From positions 3,286,001-3,350,000 of the forward strand of contig NZ_AUBJ02000001.1 of assembly GCF_000429185.2 (NCBI RefSeq): a stretch of DNA of 64,000 nt, in the 5' to 3' direction. Below are positions 56,263 through 64,000 of the stretch, piece by piece (positions within the stretch are counted from its first letter, which is position 1; each line of letters opens with the position of its first letter). The position numbers and the translations under genes were made by a program. Under the pieces are notes generated by a model. It did no database searches and had not been told where the DNA came from. It saw only the letters and a list, made by a program, of their open reading frames with translations. This stretch comes from Actinoalloteichus caeruleus DSM 43889 (lineage in GTDB: Bacteria; Actinomycetota; Actinomycetes; Mycobacteriales; Pseudonocardiaceae).

Positions 56263-57129
56263 TCAGCGCAGGGCCCGCAGCACGCTCGCGGGAGGACGGG
56301 TCCCCCTGATCGACGCCGTCATCTCCAGTACTTTCCTGGTGCGGGCCACCTCGTGCGCGCGGAAGACGGCGGCGCCCTGCCAGGCGGCCACCGCCGTGGC
56401 GGCCAGGGTGCCGTCCACCCTGTCCTCGGTCGCCGCGTCCAGGGTCTCGCCGATGAAGTCCTTGTTCGACAGCGCCATCAACACCGGCCAGCCGGTTCCC
56501 ACCAGCCGGTCCAGCCCACGCAGCAGCGCGAGGCCGTGCCAGGTGTTCTTCCCGAAGTCGTGGGTGGGGTCGATGAGGATCCCCTCCCTCGGGACCCCGG
56601 CCCGGGCCAACGACTCGGCCCGAGCGGCCAGTTCCGCCGCGACCTCCCCCACCACGTCCGCGTAGCGCACCCGGTGGGGATCCGTCCTCGGAGCCAGACC
56701 GCCGGTGTGCGAGCAGACCACCCCGACGCCGAACTCCGCCGCGACCTCGGCCAGCCGGGGGTCCGCACCCGCCCACGTGTCGTTGAGCAGGTCGGCCCCG
56801 GCCCGGCACACCTCCTCGGCCACCTCGTGGCGCCAGGTGTCCACGCTGATCGCCAGGTCCGGGTACCGCTCCCGCACCGCTCGCACGAACGGCACGACCC
56901 TGGCGGTCTCCTCCGCCACGTCGACCCGCTCCCCCTGGGCACCGGCGCGGACACCTCCGATGTCGACGATGTCGGCGCCCTCGTCGACCGCGCGGTCGAC
57001 GGCGGCCATCGCCGCCGGCTCCGCGAACGTCGCCCCTCGGTCGTAGAAGGAGTCCCTGGTCCGGTTGACGATCGCCATGACCAGGGGCCGGTCGCCGTGC
57101 ATCTCCCGAGAGCCGAGCCGTAACCGCAC
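56263..57129 (-). CDS. folP2: Dihydropteroate synthase-like protein (FolP2 type)
   Basis: A 288-residue TIM-barrel of the pterin-binding family: VMAIVNRTRDSFYDRGATF (family motif NxTxDSF), GADIVDIGGVRAGAQG, SVDTWRHEVAEEV, LLNDTWAGADP, and PTHDFGKNTW. In M. tuberculosis the Rv1207 paralogue lacks clear DHPS activity, so synthase function is uncertain. The GTG start (57127-57129) is chosen from family alignment; the third codon is TTA, a rare leucine codon in such genomes. The gene runs from the LOG gene toward padR. Confidence 0.85.
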   Translation of the reverse strand: MRLRLGSREMHGDRPLVMAIVNRTRDSFYDRGATFAEPAAMAAVDRAVDEGADIVDIGGVRAGAQGERVDVAEETARVVPFVRAVRERYPDLAISVDTWRHEVAEEVCRAGADLLNDTWAGADPRLAEVAAEFGVGVVCSHTGGLAPRTDPHRVRYADVVGEVAAELAARAESLARAGVPREGILIDPTHDFGKNTWHGLALLRGLDRLVGTGWPVLMALSNKDFIGETLDAATEDRVDGTLAATAVAAWQGAAVFRAHEVARTRKVLEMTASIRGTRPPASVLRALR

Positions 57130-57209
57130 GGCATGATCGTGCCACGGGGGCGGGACGCCGCCCCGCCGCCCGTCCCCGTCGTCGTCGTCGTCGGGAGTGA
57201 CCGCGCCGG

Positions 57210-58001
57210 TCAGTGGGTCTCCTCCCATGCCTGGTACGCCTCCTCGACCACCCGGACGGCGTCGTCGATGTCGTCGGTCAGGTGGAGCAGCGCGAGATCG
57301 GGGACCCCGATCTTGCCGCCGCCCTGCACCGAGTCGCGGAGCCAGTCGTAGAGGCCCTGCCAGTAGCGGCGTCCGAACAGGACCACCGGGAACTTGGTGA
57401 CCTTCTTCGTCTGGACCAACGTCAGCGCCTCGAACAGCTCGTCGAGGGTGCCGAAACCCCCGGGAAGCCCGATGAAGGCCTGCGAGTACTTGACGAACAT
57501 CGTCTTGCGGGCGAAGAAGTAACGGAAGTTGACCCCGAGGTCCACCCACGGGTTCAGGCCCTGTTCGAAGGGGAGTTCGATCCCCAACCCGACCGAGTAG
57601 CCGCCCGCCTCGGAACAACCCCGGTTCACCGCCTCCATCGCGCCGGGACCGCCACCGGTGATGACGGCGAACCCCGCGTCCGCCAGCGCCGCTCCCACGG
57701 ACCGGCCCACCGCGTACTCCGGGTCGTCCCGCGCGGTCCGCGCCGAACCGAACACGGTGACCGCCTTGGGCAGCTCCGCGAGTGCCCCGAAACCCTCCAC
57801 GAACTCCGCCTGGATGCGCAGCACCCGCCACGGGTCGGTGTGCACCCAGTCCGACGGACCCCGGGAGTCCAACAACCGCTGGTCGGTCGTCGTCGTCTCC
57901 CTGCCGCGCGTCCGTCGCACGACGACGGGACCCTGCTGCGTCTGGGCGAGCTCAGCCGGTTGTGTGCCGTTGCCAGGGGCGGACGCGTTCTCCGTGCTCA
58001 T
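57210..58001 (-). CDS. LOG family protein (lysine decarboxylase-like)
   Basis: A 263-residue protein with the LOG signature: VITGGGPGAMEAVNRG, and LPGGFGTLDELFEAL. LOG enzymes hydrolyse cytokinin riboside monophosphates to free bases; bacterial members are nucleotide phosphoribohydrolases. It equals Rv1205. The ATG 57999-58001 lies downstream of the 15-bp hairpin that ends dapE. Confidence 0.9.
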   Translation of the reverse strand: MSTENASAPGNGTQPAELAQTQQGPVVVRRTRGRETTTTDQRLLDSRGPSDWVHTDPWRVLRIQAEFVEGFGALAELPKAVTVFGSARTARDDPEYAVGRSVGAALADAGFAVITGGGPGAMEAVNRGCSEAGGYSVGLGIELPFEQGLNPWVDLGVNFRYFFARKTMFVKYSQAFIGLPGGFGTLDELFEALTLVQTKKVTKFPVVLFGRRYWQGLYDWLRDSVQGGGKIGVPDLALLHLTDDIDDAVRVVEEAYQAWEETH

Positions 58002-58062
58002 GCTGGTCACCCTACGGAAACCCGGTCGGGAACCGGGCGGTTCGACCTGTCGGGGAGCGGAT

Positions 58063-58095
58063 GCCCCACCATCGGCGGAACGCCGATGGTGGGGC
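58063..58095. terminator. Perfect 15-bp hairpin downstream of dapE
   Basis: GCCCCACCATCGGCG (58063-58077), loop GAA, then the exact complement (58081-58095). It lies 72 bases after the dapE stop on the minus strand. A second 6-bp hairpin (58021-58037) follows. No U-tract, typical of high-GC actinobacteria. It could also be an operator for the LOG gene. Confidence 0.7.
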
Positions 58096-58166
58096 CGGGC
58101 CGGACGAACGCGGACGACCAGCACGTCGACATCCCCGACGGACCCCGGTGCGCGGTGGGACGCGAG

Positions 58167-59243
58167 TCAGGCCAGGAAACGCCCGAGCACGTCCGCGCAC
58201 CGGGTGATGTCGGCGGCCCGCACGTGTTCCTCCCTGGTGTGCGCCAGCGTCGGGTCGCCGGGACCGAAGTTGACGGCGGGCATTCCCCTGGCGGCGAACC
58301 TGGCGACGTCGGTCCACCCCAGCTTCGCCACCGGGGTACCTCCGGCCGCCTCGACCAGTTCCCGGGCCGCCGGTGCCCCCAGGCCGGGCAGCGCGCCGCC
58401 GGCGCGGTCCACCACCCGGACACCGAAGCCGTCGAAGACCGTCCGCAGGTGCTCCTCGGCCTCGGCGACCGAACGGTCGGGGGCGAACCGGTGGTTGACG
58501 GCGACGACGCAGCTGTCCGGCACGACGTTGCCGGCGACACCGCCGCTCACCGACACCGCCTGGAGACCCTCGCGGTACTCGCAGCCGTCGATGTCCACCC
58601 TCCTGGGCTCGTACTCGGCCAGCCTGCGGAGGATCTCGCCCGCACCGTGGATGGCGTTCTCCCCCATCCACGCGCGGGCCGTGTGGGCGCGTCGACCCGT
58701 GGTGCTGACCTCGACCCGGATGGTGCCCTGGCAGCCCGCCTCGATCACCGCGTTCGAGGGCTCGGCGACGATGGCGAGGTCACCGTCCAGCCAGTCGGGG
58801 AGCTCCCGTTCGATCCTGGTCAACCCGTTCCGGCTGGCGTCGACCTCCTCGCAGTCGTAGAAGACGAAGGTGAGGTCCAGCCGGGGCGACACGCACCCGG
58901 CGGCCAGCCCGAGCAGGACCGCGTCACCGCCCTTCATGTCAACCGTCCCGCAGCCGTGGAGCACCTGGTCGGAACCGCTGCCCGTGCGGCGCAGCGGGAG
59001 GTTGTCGTTGACGGGAACGGTGTCGAGGTGCCCGGCGAGCACGACCCGGCCTGGACGGCCGAGGTTCGTCCTCGCCAGCACGGCGTCGCCGTCGCGCACG
59101 ACCTCCAGGTGGGGCGCCTGGCGGCGCAGGGCGGTCTCCACCGCGTCCGCGATGGCCGCCTCCTCCCCCGACACGCTCGGTACGTCGACGAGGGCCGCGG
59201 TGAGCTCGACGGGATCGGCGGTGAGGTCCAGGTCTGCGGTCAC
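58167..59243 (-). CDS. dapE: Succinyl-diaminopimelate desuccinylase DapE
   Basis: A 358-residue M20 metallopeptidase-type enzyme: [25 protein letters not shown] (bridging Asp), [12 protein letters not shown] (catalytic Glu pair), VAEPS and the terminal [17 protein letters not shown]. It cleaves N-succinyl-LL-diaminopimelate to LL-DAP in lysine and peptidoglycan synthesis. GTG 59243 stands eight bases after TACTGT (59257-59252), so it is likely leaderless. Divergent from dapD across 130 bp. Confidence 0.93.
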   Translation of the reverse strand: MTADLDLTADPVELTAALVDVPSVSGEEAAIADAVETALRRQAPHLEVVRDGDAVLARTNLGRPGRVVLAGHLDTVPVNDNLPLRRTGSGSDQVLHGCGTVDMKGGDAVLLGLAAGCVSPRLDLTFVFYDCEEVDASRNGLTRIERELPDWLDGDLAIVAEPSNAVIEAGCQGTIRVEVSTTGRRAHTARAWMGENAIHGAGEILRRLAEYEPRRVDIDGCEYREGLQAVSVSGGVAGNVVPDSCVVAVNHRFAPDRSVAEAEEHLRTVFDGFGVRVVDRAGGALPGLGAPAARELVEAAGGTPVAKLGWTDVARFAARGMPAVNFGPGDPTLAHTREEHVRAADITRCADVLGRFLA

Positions 59244-59373
59244 GCCACCGGACAGTACCCACCCGGGCGCACGCGGGACGGGCACGGGGAGGCCGGCACC
59301 GGGATCGCCGAACCCGCGCCCGGCCTCCTCGGCGCCCGGGGTGGGGTGCCAACGGTGGGTTACCGTTGCCGGC

Positions 59374-60357
59374 GTGAGCAGTGACGTCACTTCCCAGGAG
59401 AGCGGCGCCCACGGCGTCGGACTGGCCACCATCGCCGACGACGGGACCGTGCTGGACACCTGGTTCCCCTTCGTCAGACTCGCCGAGACCGACGAGGTCG
59501 GTTCGCGGGTCCTCACCGCCCAGGAATGCGGGGAGGAACTGGGCTCCGCCGCCGTCGACCTGCTCGGCCCCGACGAGGCGCGCGGCGTCCGGGTCGAGGC
59601 GGTCCGGACCACCATCGGTTCCCTCGGCGAGGCGCCCGTCGACACGCACGACGTGTACCTGCGGCTGCACCTGCTGTCGACGACCCTCGTGCGTCCCCAC
59701 GGCCTGAACCTCGACGGCGTGTTCGGCCTGCTGGCCAACGTGGTGTGGACCAACCACGGGCCGGCCCGGGTCGAGGGCTTCGAGGCGACCCGGCTGCGGC
59801 TGCGGTCCCGGGGGCCGGTCACGGTGTACAGCCAGGACAAGTTCCCGCGCATGGTCGACTACGTCGTCCCGTCGGGCGTGCGGATCGGGGACGCGGACCG
59901 GGTGCGCCTCGGCGCGCACCTGTCTCCGGGCACGACCGTCATGCACGAGGGCTTCGTCAACTTCAACGCCGGCACGCTGGGCTCCTCCATGATCGAGGGC
60001 AGGGTGTCCGCGGGTGTCGTGGTGGGTGACGGTTCCGACCTGGGCGGCGGCGCCTCGGTGATGGGGACGCTCTCCGGCGGGGGCCGGGAGGTCATCAGCA
60101 TCGGGGAGCGCTGCCTGGTGGGGGCGAACGCCGGCATCGGGATCTCGCTCGGCGACGACTGCGTGGTCGAGGCCGGGCTGTACGTCACCGCCGGCACCAA
60201 GGTCACCCTGCCCGACGGGGTGCTCGTGCGGGCCAGTGACCTCTCCGGTCGGTCCGGGCTGCTGTTCCGCCGGAACTCGACCACCGGTGCCGTCGAGGTC
60301 CGCCCCCGGGAGGGTGCCGCGGTGGAGCTGAACAGCATCCTGCACGCGAACGACTGA
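59374..60357 (+). CDS. dapD: Tetrahydrodipicolinate N-succinyltransferase DapD
   Basis: A 327-residue left-handed beta-helix acyltransferase of the actinobacterial DapD type, with hexapeptide repeats such as [21 protein letters not shown] and [21 protein letters not shown] (only part shown as pattern) and [15 protein letters not shown]. It makes N-succinyl-2-amino-6-ketopimelate. GTG 59374 lies seven bases after TACCGT (59361-59366), so leaderless. A 12-bp hairpin follows the stop. Confidence 0.93.
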   Translation: MSSDVTSQESGAHGVGLATIADDGTVLDTWFPFVRLAETDEVGSRVLTAQECGEELGSAAVDLLGPDEARGVRVEAVRTTIGSLGEAPVDTHDVYLRLHLLSTTLVRPHGLNLDGVFGLLANVVWTNHGPARVEGFEATRLRLRSRGPVTVYSQDKFPRMVDYVVPSGVRIGDADRVRLGAHLSPGTTVMHEGFVNFNAGTLGSSMIEGRVSAGVVVGDGSDLGGGASVMGTLSGGGREVISIGERCLVGANAGIGISLGDDCVVEAGLYVTAGTKVTLPDGVLVRASDLSGRSGLLFRRNSTTGAVEVRPREGAAVELNSILHAND

Positions 60358-60674
60358 CGGCTCCCCGCCGTCGACGCCGGGGCGGTGGCCGGACGGCCGC
60401 GCCCCGGCGTCCGAGCGCGACCCGGCCGCTCACCCAAGCCGCCGCTCACCCCGGTCCCGGCGCTCACCCTCGGGGGCCGCGCCGGCCGCTCCCACCGCCC
60501 GTCGGCCCGGGTGCCCCGTGTCCAGCCGCTCGGCGAACCGGTTCGCCGACATGCCTCGTCGGCCGCGGGAGCACGGCGAGGCCGGGTCCGGTCCCGCGCG
60601 GCGGAGCCGACCGGCGCCCACCGGTCGTCGCCGAGGCGCGCCTCCGGCCGCCGGGTGCGCGCGGGCCGCCCTCG
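60358..60674. other. Intergenic region between dapD and dapC
   Basis: Contains the dapD terminator hairpin; nothing else recognised. Convergent genes flank it. Confidence 0.5.
60373..60411. terminator. Perfect 12-bp hairpin after dapD
   Basis: GACGCCGGGGCG (60373-60384) pairs exactly with 60400-60411; the 15-base interior can form a further GGCCG/CGGCC stem. It begins 16 bases after the dapD stop codon. Confidence 0.7.
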
Positions 60675-61787
60675 TCAGAGGCGGGCCGCGCCGGCACGGA
60701 TCCGTTCGTCGGAGGCGGTCAGCGCGACCCTGACGTGGTTCCGGCCCGCCGGCCCGTAGAAGTCGCCCGGAGCGACCAGGATCCCCCGGTCGGCGAACCA
60801 GGCCACGGTCCTCCACGCGTCCTCACCCCGCGAGGCCCACAGGTACAGGCCGGCCTCGGAGTGCTCGACGGCGAACCCCGCCGCGCGCAGCGCCGGTAGC
60901 AGGACGTCCCGCCGTGCCGCGTACCTGGCCCGCTGCTCGTCGAGGTGCCGGTCGTCCGACATCGCCGCCGTGATCGCCGCCTGCACCGGCCGGGGCACGA
61001 TCATCCCCGCGTGCTTGCGCACCTCCAGGACCTCGGCGACCAGCGTCGGGTCCCCGGCGAGGAAACCGGCCCGGTAGCCGGCGAAGTTGGAGGACTTCGA
61101 CAGGGAGTGCACCGCGAGCAGGCCGGACAGGGAGTCGCCCACCCCGGAGGCGGCGAGCACGTCCGGGTGCAGCACGGAGACGGGCTCGGTGTCCCAACCC
61201 AACGCCAGGTAGCACTCGTCGGAGGCGACGACGGCCCCGAGCTCCCTCGCGGTGGCGACCGCATCGGCCAGCGCCGCCGCCCCCAGGACGCGCCCCGTCG
61301 GGTTGGACGGGGAGTTCAGCCAGACCAGACGCGTCCCGGGTGGTGGGCTTTCCCCGTCGGCGAGGCGGACGACGTCCGCTCCCGCCAGTCGCGCGCCCAC
61401 CTCGTAGGTGGGGTAGGCGAGTTCGGGGATCGCGACGACATCGCCGGGCCCGAGGCCCAGCAGCGTCGGCAACCAGGCGACGAGCTCCTTGGAACCGATC
61501 GTCGGCAGCACCGCGTCGGTGGGCACGGCCACCACGCCGTGTCGACGGGCCAGGCCCGCCACGACGGCCTCCCGGAGTTCGCGGGTGCCGTGGGTGGTCG
61601 GGTACCCGCCCTGGTCGGACACCGAGGCCAACGCGGCCCGCAGTTCCGGCGCGACCGGGTCGACCGGGGTGCCCACCGACAGGTCCACGAGGCCGTCCTG
61701 GTGCGCGGCGGCGCGCTCCCGCGACGCGCGCAGCGAGTCCCACGGGAAGTCGGGCAGCCGACGACCACCGGTCCGACTGGTGCTCAC
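60675..61787 (-). CDS. dapC: Succinyldiaminopimelate transaminase DapC
   Basis: A 370-residue class-I/II PLP aminotransferase: NSPSNPTGRV, VASDECYLALGW and the PLP-lysine HSLSKSSNFAGYR; the final segment NHVRVALT binds the substrate carboxylate. It converts N-succinyl-2-amino-6-ketopimelate to N-succinyl-LL-DAP, between DapD and DapE. GTG 61787, four bases after the ferredoxin stop, so the two form an operon, as in Rv1177-Rv1178. Confidence 0.92.
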   Translation of the reverse strand: MSTSRTGGRRLPDFPWDSLRASRERAAAHQDGLVDLSVGTPVDPVAPELRAALASVSDQGGYPTTHGTRELREAVVAGLARRHGVVAVPTDAVLPTIGSKELVAWLPTLLGLGPGDVVAIPELAYPTYEVGARLAGADVVRLADGESPPPGTRLVWLNSPSNPTGRVLGAAALADAVATARELGAVVASDECYLALGWDTEPVSVLHPDVLAASGVGDSLSGLLAVHSLSKSSNFAGYRAGFLAGDPTLVAEVLEVRKHAGMIVPRPVQAAITAAMSDDRHLDEQRARYAARRDVLLPALRAAGFAVEHSEAGLYLWASRGEDAWRTVAWFADRGILVAPGDFYGPAGRNHVRVALTASDERIRAGAARL

Positions 61788-61791
61788 CTGC

Positions 61792-62112
61792 TCATTCCCC
61801 CTGCGGGGGCAGCTGCGCGATCCATGCGGGGTCGTCGCTGACCTTGCCGACCTTGGCCGCGCCGCCAGGCGAGCCGAGCTTGTCGAAGAAGTCGACGTTC
61901 GCCTTGGTGTAGGCCGACCACTGGTCGGGGACGTCGTCCTCGTAGTAGATCGCCTCGACGGGGCAGACCGGCTCGCACGCCCCGCAGTCCACGCACTCGT
62001 CCGGGTGGATGTACAGCATCCGGTCGCCCTCGTAGATGCAGTCCACTGGGCACTCCTCGATGCATGCCTTGTCGAGGACATCCACGCACGGCTCAGCGAT
62101 GACGTAGGTCAC
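61792..62112 (-). CDS. fdxA: 7Fe ferredoxin (FdxA/FdxC type)
   Basis: A 106-residue bacterial 7Fe ferredoxin: [21 protein letters not shown] supplies the 3Fe-4S cysteines and [20 protein letters not shown] the 4Fe-4S site. It donates electrons to redox enzymes such as P450s. GTG 62110-62112, with AGGAG at normal spacing. First gene of the fdxA-dapC operon. Confidence 0.94.
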   Translation of the reverse strand: MTYVIAEPCVDVLDKACIEECPVDCIYEGDRMLYIHPDECVDCGACEPVCPVEAIYYEDDVPDQWSAYTKANVDFFDKLGSPGGAAKVGKVSDDPAWIAQLPPQGE

Positions 62113-62300
62113 GGCGGCTCTCCTGCTCATCGTCCAGTCGCCCGTGCGGACCTTCGACGCACGGCCGCTCCAGTATCTCTCGCCGTCCACCCTGGTGCCC
62201 TACCCCCCTCGGAGTCCACTCCTCCCGTTTCCGGCTCGGCCCCACCGGGGGTGCCCGCGGCCGCTGTTCGGCGTGAGCCGTCCCATATCGCCTTCCGCGC

Positions 62301-63176
62301 GTGGAGGCGCCGCGACAGGATGCGTCGGTGCGTGAACGTGTCGTCGAGGAGCTCTGCGCCGACGCCTGGCCGGCGGTGACCGAGGAGCGCGTCCTGGGGT
62401 GGCGGTTCCGCGCCGCCGCCGGGTTCACCCTGCGGGCGAACTCGGGGATGCCCGGCGCGGAGGCGGCGGAGGTGTCCCGGGTGGCCCCCCTGCTGCTGGC
62501 ATTCGCCGGGACCCACGGGATCGTGCCCCGCGCCCAGGTGGTGCTGGGCGATCCCGTCGAGGCCGGACTGCGGGCGTTCGGATGGCGTCCCGACCACGAC
62601 TCGGAGACGCTGGTGCTCAGCGGACCACTCGCCGCGCTGGCGGGTGGAGCGCGGACGAGCGGCGCGCCACCCCGGCCCGAGGGCGTCCCGTCTCGGTTGG
62701 TCTCGGTCGGTGGCGGCCGGAGCCACGCCGTCGGGGTGTCCGGTCCGCCGGCGGCCGGTCCGGCCCACCGCGTGCACCTCGCCCCACCCGGCCCGGCCTG
62801 GTGGGAGCTGACCGCGGGCACCGGCGCCCCGGGGGCGGCGGAACGAGCGGTGCTCGCGCCCGCCCGTCGGGGGGACCACGTCGTCGGGTTCGGCGCGTCC
62901 ACGGTGGACGGCGTGCCCGTCGCCGCGGTGCGGGGCCAGGTGGTCGGGGCCCGGGGAAACCGCTGGCTGCACGTCGCCCGCCTCGCGGTCCGGCCGGAGC
63001 ACCGCCGGACGGGTCTGGCCCGAGCGCTGGTCGGGGCGCTCGCCGGCTGGGCGGCCGACCGAGGCGCGGAGCACTGCGTGCTCCAGGTCACCGAGGGCAA
63101 CCGCGCGGCCCGCCGCCTGTACGAGGGGTTGGGCTGCGCCGAACACCACCGCTACCGGTACTGGTCCCCGGGCTGA
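62301..63176 (+). CDS. GNAT-family N-acetyltransferase
   Basis: About 291 residues. The C-terminal GNAT core shows LHVARLAVRPEHRRTGLARALVGALAGWAADRG (acetyl-CoA loop RPEHRRTGLA) and QVTEGNRAARRLYEGLGC. The N-terminal half is a degenerate GNAT-like domain. Substrate unknown. GTG 62301 or GTG 62328 are possible starts; the latter follows a GGATGC -10-like box. Confidence 0.8.
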   Translation: MEAPRQDASVRERVVEELCADAWPAVTEERVLGWRFRAAAGFTLRANSGMPGAEAAEVSRVAPLLLAFAGTHGIVPRAQVVLGDPVEAGLRAFGWRPDHDSETLVLSGPLAALAGGARTSGAPPRPEGVPSRLVSVGGGRSHAVGVSGPPAAGPAHRVHLAPPGPAWWELTAGTGAPGAAERAVLAPARRGDHVVGFGASTVDGVPVAAVRGQVVGARGNRWLHVARLAVRPEHRRTGLARALVGALAGWAADRGAEHCVLQVTEGNRAARRLYEGLGCAEHHRYRYWSPG

Positions 63177-63196
63177 GGCTCCTCCGCCCGGTCGGA

Positions 63197-63607
63197 TCAG
63201 CGGCGGGCGGGCGCGCCGGCGGCCCCGCCGCGCGACGCCCTGGTCGACGCCCGGTACCGCCCGCTGAGCGTGCCCAGCACCATCGCGGGCGGCAGCGCGC
63301 CCAGCGCCAGCAGGAGGAGACCCCGCCAGTCGCCCATGAGCACGACGTCGCCGCCTGGCCCACTGACCCCGAACACGATGACCACCAGCACCCAGGCGAA
63401 CAGCGGGGCTCCGGCCACCCGCATCCGCCCCGAGATCCGCCCCGCGCCGAGCACCAGCAGCACGTTGGTGACGCCAGCCAGGACCGCGGTGAAGGGCACC
63501 GGGACGACACCGATCCGGAACGGCAGGAAGAACAGGGCGAGCAGCGCGAGGACCACGGCGTCGAGCACCAGCATGGCGAGCAGGAGCCAGTCAGGCACCG
63601 TCTTCAT
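63197..63607 (-). CDS. Integral membrane protein next to mshB
   Basis: A 136-residue protein with four predicted membrane helices (for example WLLLAMLVLDAVVLALLALFFLPF and LLLLALGALPPAMVLGTLSG). Its ATG overlaps the mshB stop (ATGA), the layout of Rv1170-Rv1171. The function is unknown, but coupling suggests a link to mycothiol metabolism or its regulation. Confidence 0.8.
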   Translation of the reverse strand: MKTVPDWLLLAMLVLDAVVLALLALFFLPFRIGVVPVPFTAVLAGVTNVLLVLGAGRISGRMRVAGAPLFAWVLVVIVFGVSGPGGDVVLMGDWRGLLLLALGALPPAMVLGTLSGRYRASTRASRGGAAGAPARR

Positions 63608-64000
63608 CGGCTGACCTCCCCCCGACCGCCCGGCAGGCCCCCGAAGAGGTCCGTCGCGGCGCCGGCCGGGTTACCGCTGGCCAGCACATAGGACTCGGCC
63701 CGCGGCACCGGTTGGGCGATGTCGTTGGACAGGGCGTAGACGGCCTCGCCCCCGCCGCCGTGCCACACCTGGACCTGGGTGGCGTGCGCGCGCATCGCGT
63801 CGAGCTTCGCCGGGACGTGCTCGGCCACGTCGACCACCGAGTCCACCTCGTCGTCGGGGGTCGAGGGCACCTCGCCGACGGCGGGCACCTGGTAGGGGTG
63901 GGCGTCGCCGAGGGCGGCGATCTCGGCGAGCCCCTCCTTGACGGCGCTCGCCGCGTTGACGACGTGGAAGACGCGGAGGACCTCGGGCACCTGTGCCGTG
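63604..64000 (-). CDS. mshB: Mycothiol deacetylase MshB, C-terminal part
   Basis: The last 131 residues of an LmbE-type zinc deacetylase; the start lies beyond the window. The segment VPAKLDAMRAHATQVQVW followed by YALSND and ESYVLA is the MshB ending. MshB removes acetyl from GlcNAc-inositol in mycothiol synthesis, a thiol restricted to actinobacteria. The catalytic N-terminal motifs are not visible here. Confidence 0.86.
   Translation of the reverse strand, partial: TAQVPEVLRVFHVVNAASAVKEGLAEIAALGDAHPYQVPAVGEVPSTPDDEVDSVVDVAEHVPAKLDAMRAHATQVQVWHGGGGEAVYALSNDIAQPVPRAESYVLASGNPAGAATDLFGGLPGGRGEVSR

Overview
The window is a continuous stretch of very GC-rich chromosome from an actinobacterium. 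Gene content and order point to the Pseudonocardiales (relatives of Amycolatopsis, Saccharopolyspora and Actinoalloteichus) rather than Streptomyces. Signs for this are an AdnAB helicase-nuclease, a mycothiol gene (mshB), F420-type and MoeZ-type enzymes, a mycobacterial-style LpqY-SugABC importer, and SigE/RseA/HtrA/TatB. From memory of M. tuberculosis gene order, the window joins several conserved blocks: Rv3201c to Rv3212 (1-16118), Rv2119/Rv2120c-like genes (17359-18560), Rv1238 to Rv1220c in part (26804-45260), Rv1211 to Rv1201c in part (52578-60357) and Rv1178 to Rv1170 in part (60675-64000). I see no rRNA, tRNA, IS element, prophage or CRISPR array.

Layout. 1-4206: the start of adnB, adnA, and an alkyltransferase-like DNA repair protein. 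4311-6948: a HemD-like protein, a SAM methyltransferase and a kinase-like protein. 7039-12727: MoeZ, a DUF3152 zinc-protease-like membrane protein, an alpha/beta hydrolase, a TetR regulator, DUF3107 and a ferritin-like protein. 13057-20413: RhlE helicase, a beta-propeller membrane protein, a hydrolase, a RecB-like nuclease with a small membrane protein, a PHP phosphoesterase, a PH-domain membrane protein and a 55-residue membrane protein. 20932-26769: DUF2332, an ECF (SigE-family) sigma/anti-sigma pair, a phosphoesterase and a ParB-like protein.

26804-34949: the lpqY-sugA-sugB-sugC disaccharide (probably trehalose) importer with overlapping stop/start codons, a general stress protein, an F420-dependent oxidoreductase, a small split-barrel-like protein and MarR. 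35144-45260: Mrp, then the cell-envelope stress module sigE-rseA ... htrA-tatB with an HrpA helicase inserted in the middle, and a methyltransferase. 45232-47502: an MFS exporter divergent from its LysR regulator. 47567-50618: a four-gene set that looks like orphan type VII secretion substrates. 50836-58001: PepA, DUF3117, PaaX, enoyl-CoA hydratase, SRPBCC, DivIVA-like, PadR, a FolP-like protein and a LOG protein. 58167-62112: lysine/diaminopimelate genes dapE, dapD and dapC with a 7Fe ferredoxin. 62301-64000: GNAT acetyltransferase, a membrane protein and the C-terminus of MshB.

Most notable observations: (i) the tatB frame appears broken by a one-base loss in a homopolymer, and the conserved DAT ending is present in another frame just before a bidirectional terminator; (ii) the orphan ESX-like operon, one protein of which carries a long LEA-like repetitive tail; (iii) two hexanucleotide microsatellites, one coding (AdnA) and one intergenic; (iv) a perfect G3T quadruplex motif; (v) several strong dyads over recognisable promoters. 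Functional calls come from reading motifs by eye; no database search was run.
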